From positions 558,001 through 622,000 of the forward strand of contig LATX02000154.1 of NCBI GenBank assembly GCA_001466705.2: DNA of 64,000 nucleotides, in the 5' to 3' direction. Both the position numbers and the translations under genes were made by a program. The DNA comes from Moniliophthora roreri. Taxonomy: Eukaryota > Basidiomycota > Agaricomycetes > Agaricales > Marasmiaceae. The notes under the pieces are model-generated. The model worked only from the letters and a program-made list of their open reading frames with translations. It had not been told where the DNA came from and did not search any database. Shown here one piece after another: positions 22,915 through 33,392 of this stretch (position 1 is the stretch's first letter; every line of letters starts with the position of its first letter).

Positions 22915-24034
22915 TTAGTCCATACGATATCCTGAATGCCTAATCCAACCTCTGGCCTTCTCAGGTGTAATGGCGATCCTGCAAGCCTCTATCAGTTCCT
23001 GTTCAGGATGTTCGCTCTCCTGGAATGTAGTCCAGTTTCGACGAAGAAATCCTTTGACTGAAACATGTGAGAAGCAGAAAATGTCTAAACTGTCTATACT
23101 CACCACAGCTAAAGCTTTCTTCGATGGGATTGAAATCAGGTGAATACAGTGGAAGATACATCAGGATACAGCCTTGAATCATATTCAGTTCATTGCTTTG
23201 AGATTATATAACACCAAAACCTCACCATAATCTTGAATTGCCTCCCATACTGCATCACTGCGGTGTATAGTTGCATTGTCGAGGACAAGAACACTTCGGG
23301 GACCAGGAAAAGGGTTCATGTGAGGTATCTACTTATGTATTAGACTCAGGCCACTCAACCATGTAAGGAGAACTTACCACATCGCTGATAATAAAGTCAA
23401 AAAACTCCTCTGAGTCCACAGAACCTTCAACAACACGCAAGGCAATGTAGCCGTCAAGTGTCAGTGCGGGAAGAATGCTGTATTGAATACCACGGTCATG
23501 ATTCACTTCAACCTCTGGGGTAGATCCTTTTGGAGCCCGGCCATAGTTGCGAATCATGGTGTGCCCATCCTTGCCAGATTCATCGATGAAAACAAACTGT
23601 TCCACAGTAAAATTCTGGATTGCATAGTCCATCTATTCTCACTGTAAAACTTTGTCGCGCTGAGCTGCAATGTTTCAAGCCCGTTTCCGGGTAAGTCCAA
23701 GTTCTCTGAGATTGTCACAGAGTGCCCCAATAGAGATGGGTTGCTCATGAGTGAGAGCAAGCCAATCAATAATTTCGTCGAGGTAGAGGGAAGGGTTTTC
23801 CTGGAGCAGCTTTGTGATTTCTTCAACTACAGGGGCGCTGAGTCGTCTTGGTCGTCCTGCAAGGCCTTTATGACATGTATAGAACCCATCCTGGTCAAAT
23901 TGCTCCTCCCAGTGGGTGATACTCCTTGTCAACACCCCAAACACCTCTGCAACATCCTCAATATCCCATTCTCCTTCTGTCACCATCATTACTGCTTGGG
24001 CTCGTAATTCATTGCTTATGGGTCGATATACCAT
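22915..24034 (-). pseudogene. Tc1/mariner transposase (DD34E), with in-frame stops
   Basis: Start ATG at 24034 (MVYRPISNELRAQAV). The N-terminal half is a paired helix-turn-helix region (VAEVFGVLTRSITHWEEQ, then GRPRRLSAPVVEEITKLL). The C-terminal half is a DDE_3 domain: first Asp in FVFIDESGKDGHT (about 23580), second in SVLVLDNATIHRS (about 23280), Glu in SPDFNPIEESFS (about 23115), with 34 residues between the second Asp and the Glu. Three introns (about 23379-23331, 23221-23185 and 23102-23060) are needed. Between the two halves (23635-23680) the frame runs through TGA, TGA and TAG, and no intron of normal length removes them, so the enzyme is probably inactive. Ends at 22915, tail to tail with the passenger gene. 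Confidence 0.85.
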
Positions 24035-24097
24035 GTTTCTCAATGAGAAATGAGGAGTGGTTTAGTGTTTAACAAGGGCAGGAAGCTCAGGCAAGGA

Positions 24098-24183
24098 TTT
24101 TCCTTATTTTCTTATTTTTCTGTATTTTTCGGATTTATTTTGAACAAGTTCACACGCGCGGACAAGGTTTTCCGAAAGGTCTG
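24098..24183 (-). repeat. Right terminal inverted repeat of the two-gene transposon
   Basis: Reverse complement of 21155-21240, ending GGTCTG followed by TA. Confidence 0.85.
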
Positions 24184-24185
24184 TA

Positions 24186-25512
24186 CCGCGCATGTGAAGT
24201 CGTGCGAAAAAAAAATCAAAAAATCAGAAAAATAAAGAAAATCCATTCCTTGCTGTTAGAGCCCCTTCATTGTGTCTATGATCCTCAATTCAGCACTCAG
24301 GTGATGAAAGGAAGTCTATAACAAATAACTGAGTAGTCTACTAGCCATTTTAGCAGGAAGATGTGCCATTCAACATCATGACTCACGACAGGGTGAAATC
24401 TTGATTCACAACCACATTGGTGAGTCTAGGTGGCTTCCTTAACTGTCTTAGAGGCTGAAAGCATCTCAGATATACCTTCTATTCTGTTCAAAAGCTTGTT
24501 TGGTGCTTCTCTGTGATGCAGAGCCGATCATTACCTCAAGAGCACTCAACACCAGCTACTATTTCCTACTCAATTGGCCCACAGATGCTTTCAGATACCT
24601 CTGTCACCATTCAGTGACAACCAGACTGCCTTTTTGCTGAATAGAGATGGAGAACGAGTCGGCAGGAAGTAATTTAAAAGCAGTAATGCCCAGGTTAGAT
24701 CAGTGTGTGTTCTGTGCCAATAAATGTGCTTCTCTTTACTGATCATATGAGTAGGACTTTTCAGGCATCTTAAGGGTCTAAAGTACATTCTGAAAATACA
24801 AGTTGAAGGCCTAACAAAGTCAAAACATGAAGTCCATAATACACTTTCTTCGACTCCTACCCTACTCCTCCTTCTCCTATTGCTCAACATTGATCTTCCT
24901 TTCAACTTCCTTCTGAGGCATGAGAAAGCATCCTGAAACTATTCTATGGGCTGGGCATAGCAAATGCATCGTCATTTGGTCTACATTATTTGATTGAAAG
25001 CAGAGCTTTTGCGACCGTACATACCACTCGTTCCTACAATAAATAAACCTGTAATTTATTCAAAATCACTGAATGCAAGTTCCTATGAGTTTTTTTTAAT
25101 TCGATTGAATGCACCTCAAGAGTTTCAGATGGTGTTTAGGATAGGGCTGAAATGGATGTCATAGAGAGCGAGCCAGATATGCCACCATCACCACTCCTAC
25201 AGTCGTCAGGAACACTCGGAAAGCTCTGAGATAGTTTTTGTATCTCTCAAAAAGTAATAATTCTCGTCAATATGGCCAGTAACACCCTGACCCACTTCGG
25301 AACCTTCTAACACCCCGTCTTGCCTTTAGCATCGCTCCGCTTCGTAAATCTTGACTCAAGGATCGCTATACTATGCTTCAGAATGGTGATAGAGTATCAT
25401 TATGAGTACGAGAAGGCCATCTAGTATTTTTCTTATTTTTCTTATTTTTTCTGATTTTTTGATTTTTTTCGCGCGACTTCACACGCGCGGACAAGGTTTT
25501 CCGAAAGGTCTG
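24186..25512. mobile_element. Non-autonomous Tc1/mariner-related element abutting the first
   Basis: Right end (25420-25512) carries the same CCGCGCGTGTGAAG / GACAAGGTTTTCCGAAAGGTCTG terminus followed by TA (25513-25514). The left end starts directly after the TA of the first element with CCGCGCATGTGAAGTCGTGCGAAAA, so its outer 25 or so bases (CAGACC...) are missing. The inner part of its inverted repeat (GCGAAAAAAATCAAAAAATCAG) differs from that of the first element, marking a separate subfamily. The interior (about 1.2 kb) has no recognisable transposase or other gene. Confidence 0.7.
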
Positions 25513-25597
25513 TATCCGACTCTCCGCATTAGGGCAGTAATCCTTCAAGAACCCCAAGAAATTCATGACCATGGCGTCTCTCACCTCAATTTCGGAT

Positions 25598-25617
25598 CAA
25601 AAAAAAAAAAAAAAAAA
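25598..25617 (+). repeat. Poly(A) run of about 20
   Basis: A run of about 20 A directly after CTCAATTTCGGATC, some 85 bp from the transposon end. It may be a retroposed tail or simple homopolymer expansion; no flanking direct repeat is evident. Confidence 0.6.
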
Positions 25618-25699
25618 AACCCGAGCTGTATCCCAGCGATATCTTATCGACTTTCGAGGCGCTTCGCTAGACCATGATTGCTCTTACCTCCCATACGAC

Positions 25700-26330
25700 T
25701 TTGCAAACCCAACAAATTACATGTCAAGTGTTGATTGTATGCGGATGATGGAACAGGCTGCTGAGTTGGGGTTTTTGAAGCCTAGTGAGTTCAGAATCTC
25801 TTTCTTTGTCTTTGACTTATCGACTTCCCGATGTCATAGGCTCAATGAGTATTCGGAATGGTCATGGAACTTGGGCCGTAGGGAGTAAGAACATGCCAGC
25901 TCAATCCGATATCGATGCTCTTCCCGTCAAAGGTGAACTACCTACCAAGCACGAGGGGGATATCCTGCTGCGCGCTATAATAATGGAGTTCTGTTGAGAA
26001 ACATACCGTTTGATGAAGGGTGGTCGAACCATGGAAGATATTCAAGGTGTGCAAAGAAGATTGGAACTGGATGCAGAACAAAGGATGCAGGCACTAGGGG
26101 ATATTGATAAAGACCTCTAGTCTGAGTATGACACTCAAGAATCTCCCGATATCAACGACGACCTATGGATGATAGCGCATGTCATGGTGGGAATTACAAA
26201 TTTCGCTGGAACATTTTGCATTACCCTCATACTCACCCAAGTCTTCAATGTGTTCTATCAAAAACCTGTTCATTCCCTCGGGACTCGGAAAACCTCGTAC
26301 AGGTCAAAGTGTCCTGCGATGACACGCGAA
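25700..26330 (+). pseudogene. Decayed copy of the family at 40321-41279 (unknown function)
   Basis: Conceptual pieces DFANPTNYMSS, an intron (about 25788-25839), SMSIRNGHGTWAVGSKNM, DIDALPVKGELP and, after a TGA at 25994, RLMKGGRTMEDIQGVQRRLE match in order the minus-strand gene at 40321-41279 (WFDFASLRT, NKKWIVNSERM, IDTFPIRDE, GLIENGQTVEEIQGVKKLLE). Stops at about 25994 (TGA) and 26118 (TAG) break the frame. Beyond that, ITNFAGTFCITLILTQVFNVFY may be a membrane span. Function unknown. Confidence 0.55.
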
Positions 26331-26424
26331 TGAATGTCTTCCCTTCTTCAGAAATAGTGTCACAACCAAGAGCCTCTTCACATGCCGAATGAGATTGATT
26401 ATCCGGCGGACAAGCAGGTCGCTA

Positions 26425-27405
26425 AGTGTATCGAGTCATTCGGATAGATGTTTACAGTTGTGTAGACGTCCCAAAAATGAACGATGATCAACTTGTGAGG
26501 GTGATCAACTGCTGCATCAGGGACTTTTAGTATATGCCATATTGCAAAAAGGCAGAAACGGGTACAAAGAAGGGAGATTCGAGATACGGTGTCAATAAGA
26601 CTAGTAGGTCCCACATTTCCTAGTATTTCCACATAGACGCACATGGTAAAGAACCTGGTATCGCACGGGGACCCATAACTGGACCCACATCACGATGCGT
26701 CATATCTAAAATCGCTGATAAGCATAGGGAGAATGGAAGAGCATCTCATACTGCAAGAAGGCTAAGAGACAGGAACAAAGAATGGTGTTTTGGGGTACAG
26801 TGTCCACCATCATACCCAGTATGTCCCACATTTCCTAGGACTTCCACTTAGACGCACATGGTATAGAATCCAGCATCGCACGAGGACCCACAATTAGAAC
26901 AACATCATGACGGGAGTCCAGAACCACTGATTAGATGAATCGATATGTGTGTAAGAAGAATGGAAGAGCACCTCACCGATTCGGCATCGTAGACGGTGCT
27001 GCTCGGCTCCTCTCACCACCGAGGTGGACGGAGAATCATCTCCAAGCCGCTCTTCCATCAACGTGATGCGGAGGCCATTGGATTTGAATCCTAGTATGCG
27101 TCTAATCATACAGCCATCTTCGTAGAAATCAAAATCAAGAATTAAACCCCATGGATTGAAAGTCACCATATCGCCACCAACACAATTCCACCATACATGA
27201 GTCAAGCACAAAGCGGCTCGAAGGTATCCTTGAGCCAGTCTAGACGTTCGATAACTTTTGGTAACCTGTCTGGAGTAGGTGAATATCCTTCGGGGTACGC
27301 ATGTATCAATAGGTAGCCAATTTGCATCGCTATGACCACCGCCCTTCGGAAGTCCTCCGAACGTCCTGCTGTCAGTCCTTCCCAGAATGCTTTTGCCACA
27401 ATGCT
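26425..27405 (-). repeat. Left arm of palindrome 2 (about 1 kb, near-identical)
   Basis: Reverse complement of 29157-30137 with, as far as I can read, almost no differences. The symmetry axis is at about 28281. The arm contains the last 60-odd codons of the kinase-like gene plus about 0.8 kb of 3' flank. The outer edge is abrupt: ACACTTAGCGACC in one arm against ACACTTAGTGACT in the other. Confidence 0.9.
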
Positions 27406-28298
27406 TCCCGCCTCGTTGCCACTGTTTGTACACAGCGAAAGTATACTCCAAGCGTCAATACCGAAAGGTAGAAGGCCTCCACGCTCCCACCCGATAACAG
27501 CAACGATATCCAAGCTGTTATTTACTATGATCTACGATAGATGTCAGAGATTGCAAGCATTGTGAACAATGAGTATATGAAGCACGCACATCGTTGGCTT
27601 CGATAGCGCCGTGGGAAATAACCAAAGGCAAACTCTTCAGTTCATCAACCTTGCTATACAGGCTCTTGATGCATGCATGTGTGGCATCATTTGACGAACA
27701 TTCTTTCACAATGATTTGTTGTAAGCGAGGGCGAATGTAGTGGTCAATCGTTCCCGAACTGTCGATTCCCAAAGAGGACTTCGCAAGGATGCGTGCTATC
27801 TGTGATGCCATATGGGCCTCCTGTGCTACAACCGGGGTATGTTGTTTCGGGTTCCAAGGTAAACCGTAGTTCAGTGATATAACGTAGGCGAAATATGCGT
27901 CTGTGTCCTTCGTCACCTGAATTTGCGGAACTACCTGCCCAAGCACGTTGCGGGCTATAACGAATTTCGACAAATCTATTTCATTGTCCCGCAATTGCAC
28001 GATGACTTCGGTTTTATCGGCAAGAGTGACCTGAATGCTTCTAAACCGTAATCAGCTGTGATGCAGCGGGCATTGTAGTATACGACTTGGGTGCTCACAG
28101 GCTTGATGGAAGGTGCTCCCAATTCCGCGTCAAAATGGGGTCTGAGACATAGAATGAACGAGCTGCGAGTTTTGCTTGCTCATTTGCGTTCTTTTCATCG
28201 ATGTTCTGGAGTAGGGTGGGCATGAGATTCGAGTTTCGACCATTCGGCAATTTATTTCTCCCACGTGAAATCTCCCGCACTTCGATGGTTGATGGCAT
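27202..28298 (-). CDS. Aminoglycoside-phosphotransferase-like (kinase fold) protein, copy A, degenerate motifs
   Basis: Start ATG 28298 (or the downstream ATG 28223, MPTLLQNIDE, which aligns with copy B). Introns at about 28094-28045 and 27585-27515. Conserved blocks: VIVQLRDNEIDLSKF, AKSSLGIDSSGTIDHYI, LVISHGAIEAND and DIVAVIGWERGGLLPFGIDAW. In the APH family the catalytic loop is H-G-D-x-x-x-x-N and the metal-binding motif is I-D-W-E. Here the Asp of both motifs is replaced (HGA, IGWE), so catalysis is doubtful although the frame is open. The last 64 residues from AKAFWEGLTAGR to DTFEPLCA are identical to copy B. It lies head to head with copy B. Confidence 0.7.
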
Positions 28299-28335
28299 TT
28301 TCTTCGACTTGGATTTCGACTAACGTCGTTCCATC

Positions 28336-29355
28336 ATGCCTACCCTCATTGAGAGTATTGGCTCTGACGCTGCTATCAAGGAAGCTAAATATGTGGTCGC
28401 CAGATTCTGTACGTCACTACCAAAATCGGCTCGTGCGGCACCAACACAAGGAATGTACAGTCGGTAAGCCTCACGAGTGTTGTCGTTTGACCTTTATTGA
28501 AGCTCGCCGATACAGAACTACTTTTGTCACCCTCCACGACGAGACGCAAGTAGTCGTACAGTTAAAGGACAACGATATTGATCTGACGAAGGTCGCACTC
28601 GCTCGCAGTCTTCTTGGAGATGTTGTTCCTGTGATGCAGGCTGCAAACACGACACTCGCTCACTTTGCTTACGTTTCTCCATTGGTACCTGGCACTGTCT
28701 GGTTTAGGGCGGGGATGACAACAGAGCAAGACGTAGAACTGGCATACCAGACAGCCCTCATTTTGGCCAAGTGCTCCTTAGGCGTCGACTCCACGGGCAC
28801 CGTAGACAATTATATCTTGCCTCGATTGCGGGAATTATTAGGGATCGTAGAAAATGAATCGATGCGGTCTCGCATTCAGGCCCTATTCAACATCGCAAAT
28901 TGCCTCAAGTCGTTGCCATTATCCCTATGCCATATTGACGTTAACGCTTCAAACGTGGGTGATCTATTGGACAAAATGGTTGAACAGAAAGGACTGACGA
29001 TCAATAGATCATCGTGAGCGACGATGGGAAGCTAGTTGGCTTAATCGACTGGGAGGCAGCGACTCTCCTTCCTTTGGGGATGAATGCTTGGTGCATACGT
29101 TTTCTGTCCGTGCCTATTCGTGGCGGGAATGACTTTCTTTCGGAGAAAGCTGCCTTCATGGCAAAAGCATTCTGGGAAGGACTGACAGCAGGACGTTCGG
29201 AGGACTTCCGAAGGGCGGTGGTCATAGCGATGCAAATTGGCTACCTATTGATACATGCGTACCCCGAAGGATATTCACCTACTCCAGACAGGTTACCAAA
29301 AGTTATCGAACGTCTAGACTGGCTCAAGGATACCTTCGAGCCGCTTTGTGCTTGA
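28336..29355 (+). CDS. Aminoglycoside-phosphotransferase-like (kinase fold) protein, copy B
   Basis: Start ATG 28336 (MPTLIESIGSDAAIKEAKY). Intron 1 is about 28464-28515, intron 2 about 28955-29007. The spliced frame gives FVTLHDETQVVVQLKDND, AKCSLGVDSTGTVDNYI, then SLCHIDVNASNVIVSDDG and LVGLIDWEAATLLPLGMNAW. These are the HxDxxxxN catalytic loop and the IDWE motif of the APH/choline-kinase-like fold, both complete, unlike copy A. Substrate unknown; many such fungal proteins are uncharacterised small-molecule kinases. The 38 nt between the two start codons (28298 and 28336) must hold or overlap both 5' leaders. Confidence 0.75.
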
Positions 29356-30137
29356 CTCATGTATGGTGGAATTGTGTTGGTGGCGATATGGTGACTTTCA
29401 ATCCATGGGGTTTAATTCTTGATTTTGATTTCTACGAAGATGGCTGTATGATTAGACGCATACTAGGATTCAAATCCAATGGCCTCCGCATCACGTTGAT
29501 GGAAGAGCGGCTTGGAGATGATTCTCCGTCCACCTCGGTGGTGAGAGGAGCCGAGCAGCACCGTCTACGATGCCGAATCGGTGAGGTGCTCTTCCATTCT
29601 TCTTACACACATATCGATTCATCTAATCAGTGGTTCTGGACTCCCGTCATGATGTTGTTCTAATTGTGGGTCCTCGTGCGATGCTGGATTCTATACCATG
29701 TGCGTCTAAGTGGAAGTCCTAGGAAATGTGGGACATACTGGGTATGATGGTGGACACTGTACCCCAAAACACCATTCTTTGTTCCTGTCTCTTAGCCTTC
29801 TTGCAGTATGAGATGCTCTTCCATTCTCCCTATGCTTATCAGCGATTTTAGATATGACGCATCGTGATGTGGGTCCAGTTATGGGTCCCCGTGCGATACC
29901 AGGTTCTTTACCATGTGCGTCTATGTGGAAATACTAGGAAATGTGGGACCTACTAGTCTTATTGACACCGTATCTCGAATCTCCCTTCTTTGTACCCGTT
30001 TCTGCCTTTTTGCAATATGGCATATACTAAAAGTCCCTGATGCAGCAGTTGATCACCCTCACAAGTTGATCATCGTTCATTTTTGGGACGTCTACACAAC
30101 TGTAAACATCTATCCGAATGACTCGATACACTTAGTG
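29157..30137 (+). repeat. Right arm of palindrome 2
   Basis: Inverted partner of 26425-27405. Within the arm two diverged units about 228 bp apart (starting near 29590 and 29816) share CTCTTCCATTCT, GGGTCC(T/C)CGTGCGAT, ACCATGTGCGTCTA and TAGGAAATGTGGGAC, so there is also an old tandem duplication. Confidence 0.9.
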
Positions 30138-30373
30138 ACTCGGATTCTTCCTTCTTAGCCAGACAGGGAATCCAACGTGCCACCCAGACTGTAAGAGGAA
30201 CCAAACCCTTGGTCCAGCAGAGAAAAGGCCATGCCAGGTCATCGTTCTATAAGAGCACCTTTCAATCTGGCCCTAGTCTGCATCTCTCTGCAACTCCTGT
30301 TGCATTACCCCTCAGGTTCGTGCTTTCTTCTGTCGTCATCTTTATTGTTGACGCATTTCACTCCTACTTTAAG

Positions 30374-31222
30374 ATGACCACCCTTGTCGAACAATACAAT
30401 TGTCTCCCTCTGGTTACTGAAGCCCATCGGCTTGCTGAGGGTCAGGCTGCGGCTCGTCTGCGACTTTGCGCTATCGTCGCCAAATACAATCTGTCAAACA
30501 AGTTTGGCGTTCGGCTCATTCACAAGCACTTCGATATGCAGTCAGACGAAGTTCCCGTCTTCCGCGACGTCAACATCGAGGGCATTTGCTCTGCTATTTT
30601 TATGGGCCCCATGAAGCCCGACGCTAAAACGGTCCTCTGTGGCAAGAACTTCCTTGTTGACAAGTCTGGTAGGCTCGTACCTTACGAGTTTACCACGACT
30701 CCTACCGATGATCCTGCATCGTATCAGGAATTTGTCGGCGAATTTACAAGAGAGGTACACAACTCATCCGCCAGTGATGTACTCGGTCTCTGCACCAACC
30801 CGAAACAGTACAGCGAGAGCTACACCGAATTCGAACTTCCCGCCATAAAGTGATCCTGGTCTTTTCTCGTGCTTGCTTTATGCCTAGCTCAACTCTTGCT
30901 TATCCACAGGAGTACTGTCATGGTTCCCTCCAAGATGGTCCCAGTCGCAGACAGTGATACCTCAATGACAACTAACTGGATTGCGGACCAGGAACCAGCA
31001 CCTGCCGACAATTGCGTGATAACCCGCTCTGAGAAGCACCATGGATTACAATGCATGTCTACAAGGAACGGCCACTACAAGCATTCTTCTCGTCGGTCTG
31101 AGCCTAAGGACGAGAGTTTTGAGTCCAACGAGCCAGATGACCTTCTGCATCCTGTCCAGCAGGCTCTCAGGGACCCGTTATCCCCACTCTTCCAAGTTGT
31201 GCGTACGATTGGAGTTATGTAA
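30374..31222 (+). CDS. Conserved Agaricomycete hypothetical protein
   Basis: Two exons, 30374-30849 and 30910-31222, joined in frame (IK|STVMVPSK), about 262 aa. A CTATAAGAG box lies near 30247. The N-terminal domain (LPLVTEAHRLAEGQAAARL, KFGVRLIHKHFDM, VLCGKNFLVDKSGRLVPYEF) and a His/Ser-rich C-terminal part (GLQCMSTRNGHYKHSSRRSE) resemble an expanded hypothetical family I know from mushroom genomes. No signal peptide or membrane span. No function known. The gene lies 237 bp outside palindrome 2. Confidence 0.75.
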
Positions 31223-31751
31223 TGGGACTGGAAACTTGTTTCCTGTTTCTTCTCCGCAGTACATATGTGCATGTCTTGACGTTTCCTCTATTTCTCACTT
31301 CTGTACTGGCGACTGTCAATATCCATATGAATTGAAACGCTTTTGAACACCCCCTCATATTTTTACGAGCATGGCTAAGCCATGATAGATTTGGTCCTTT
31401 TCCTTAATTTCCCGTCAAAGTATTGCCAGACGTGCCTTGCTCATGCCGACGTGGTACAACTTTCTACAAGCGCAAACCTGTACATCACTCCCTGCACAGC
31501 CACATTCAGGCATGAGTCTTCCTGCGGAGGATCCCATCCTAGTGGGCTAATTTGATATGGAACGACGTGATCTGCGTATCTTACGAGGAATGCTTTGCAA
31601 GGCTTAGAATAAACTCGTCCACGTACATCCTTGACCCGTTGCTCATATTATCGAGCTCTCCTCCAGCCTCCGGACCTAAGGAGCGATGCTAAAAAGGAAT
31701 ATATGATTGAGGTTACTGATCACGTATACGGTAGACCGTGACGACCGCGCG
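31223..31751. other. Intergenic stretch between convergent genes
   Basis: No gene or repeat recognised; it separates the convergent ends of the 30374 gene and the F-box gene. Confidence 0.5.
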
Positions 31752-33392
31752 TTATTCGTACTCCATCCAGAAACTCCTTTCTGTCTGAAACCATGTCGTA
31801 TACATACTCCTGGCCACGCCTTTCCTGTTCTTCACCTCTGAATCTCGTGGACTGCCGACTAAAACCTCCTCCAACTCACCGATTCTAGTCGCTACCCTCA
31901 GGGCGATGTCTGCGCTCCAGTCAGACGCTTTGAGACGTCCAAGTACATCCTGCGCCTCCCTATGTCGACGTACGACATTCGGAGGAATTATGAGAGACGC
32001 TGACGAGAGCTCACGCGATCGTATGACGGTTTCAAACGCGCGAAGCGTGTTCTCTGTAGTACACCAACCCTGGGAGCCATTCAAAACCATTTGAAAGCCT
32101 TTGAGCATTGGTAATAGTTGATGACTGTGAGCAGAGTGCAAAGAGGCACCTCCATGGAGGCAGTCGATCTCTCCCGTACAAGGGAGACCTCCCAATGCAT
32201 TCAAAACATTCCTCATCGCTATGGCAGAACCATTCTGTCCAGGAGATGTGATCACTTCACCGAGGACCAGATATCTTAACTCAGGCAGTCGAGCGAGAAA
32301 TCGGATAGAGATTGAGAGGGGGATGTTATCAATCATCAACTTCTTCAGCCCACAGCCGGATCCTTGTAAGAAACTCTCCAACGCATCGTCAACGGAGCAA
32401 TGAACAGGCGTTCGCCACCGAGCCAGACCCATTGCCCGGATTGAGAGCTCCTCAAGCCGCGGGCACATCAAAGATCCGAGAAGCGCCACGGTGAGATTCG
32501 GCGCCTCAGCGATGCCTGAGGTTTGTACGGATACGCTCAGGCGCTTCAAGAATGGCACCTCGCATGAGCTACGGCTTTGCAGCTCTGGTGCCTCTTCATT
32601 GACACAGAGGTATAGTGACCGGAGGAGGGGGCATGATTTCAGGATACTGGAAACTTCTGTCCCAGAATATACGTGGAAGTAGAGAGTGGTAATTTGAGCC
32701 CAAGGAAATGTCAGGGTATGCGTGAAGTCCGTTGGGTACACATGTGAAGCGTTGAATATCGAAAGTGTGTGTAGACGAGGGAATGTGCATCGTTCCAAAA
32801 GTGCTTGAACCCCGTCATACCGTGTAGTGATGGATTCCAGGTATGGGAAATGGAGTGTGAATTCTTCGTTCTCGGCACCACTCCGTGTCTCCATAAACAA
32901 GGAGTGAATTACCTCTTCCAATATAAACTCCCTTGGTCCCACTGAGAACCTGAAGTGGATGATGCGCTTTGGGTCCAGTTTCGCTCTCAGCGTCCCCCAT
33001 AACAACTGATCTACGCCCATAGAGGGATCTGGAAGGCTCAGCGTAACCGGCACATTGTTGGAACGATCCAGATGCATCTCGAGCAGATGCACGTTACGCT
33101 GTCTATCTCGCGAAGTGGCAGTTCGGGGTAAGATGACAATGTCGGCCCATATCTGTGGCGTAGAAAGGGCCAGAGAACACCAGTGGGAGCATACAGAAGC
33201 GAGTGCGAGGGCTTGGGATGCATATGGTGCGGATTGGGTATTAGGCAGGAAGAGGGCACCGTCGTACGATGTGCAGAGAGTGAAGACGTATCCGAGGAGC
33301 TCGTTGGGAAGGCCGAGGCTGCAACTACAACGGGTGCCCTCAGGTCTGTGAGCACCAAGAGGATATGAGCATGGATAAGTGGATCGCTTCAT
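31752..33392 (-). CDS. F-box-like protein with leucine-rich C-terminal part
   Basis: Single open exon of 546 aa from ATG 33392. Residues about 27-85 form an F-box-like domain (LGLPNELLGYVFTLC ... LASVCSHWCSLALSTPQIWADI), the usual Agaricomycete pattern. The rest has irregular leucine-rich segments (ALLERCTFPRLHTLSIF, SCPLLRSLYLCVNEEAPEL, LMCPRLEELSIRAMGL, LARLPELRYLVLGEV) expected to fold as an LRR solenoid. By family it would be a substrate receptor in SCF ubiquitin ligases. Such genes are numerous and rapidly evolving in mushrooms. No introns needed. Confidence 0.85.
   Translation of the reverse strand: MKRSTYPCSYPLGAHRPEGTRCSCSLGLPNELLGYVFTLCTSYDGALFLPNTQSAPYASQALALASVCSHWCSLALSTPQIWADIVILPRTATSRDRQRNVHLLEMHLDRSNNVPVTLSLPDPSMGVDQLLWGTLRAKLDPKRIIHFRFSVGPREFILEEVIHSLFMETRSGAENEEFTLHFPYLESITTRYDGVQALLERCTFPRLHTLSIFNASHVYPTDFTHTLTFPWAQITTLYFHVYSGTEVSSILKSCPLLRSLYLCVNEEAPELQSRSSCEVPFLKRLSVSVQTSGIAEAPNLTVALLGSLMCPRLEELSIRAMGLARWRTPVHCSVDDALESFLQGSGCGLKKLMIDNIPLSISIRFLARLPELRYLVLGEVITSPGQNGSAIAMRNVLNALGGLPCTGEIDCLHGGASLHSAHSHQLLPMLKGFQMVLNGSQGWCTTENTLRAFETVIRSRELSSASLIIPPNVVRRHREAQDVLGRLKASDWSADIALRVATRIGELEEVLVGSPRDSEVKNRKGVARSMYTTWFQTERSFWMEYE

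Larger units (their letters stand above)
21155..24183 (-). mobile_element. Tc1/mariner-type transposon, two-gene, with TA target duplication
   Basis: Bounded by CAGACCTTTCGGAAA...GTCCGCGCGTGTGAA at the left (21155) and its reverse complement at the right (ending 24183), each flanked by TA (21153-21154 and 24184-24185). The inverted repeats extend about 85-90 nt, including the AT-rich part with CCGAAAAATACAGAAAAATAAG. Inside are a DD34E transposase on the minus strand and an accessory gene on the plus strand, meeting tail to tail at 22914/22915. Total 3.03 kb, about twice a standard single-gene mariner. Confidence 0.88.

Noticed and set aside
21180..25480. Poly-A/T-rich tracts as retrotransposon tails or LTRs
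   Set aside because: They lie inside inverted repeats next to TA sites and the CAGACCTTTCGGAAA terminus, so they are subterminal parts of DNA transposons.
26399..30158. CRISPR-like or satellite array in the 26-30 kb region
   Set aside because: The repetition is two inverted arms plus a two-unit old tandem repeat, with no short regularly spaced units; the organism is a eukaryote.
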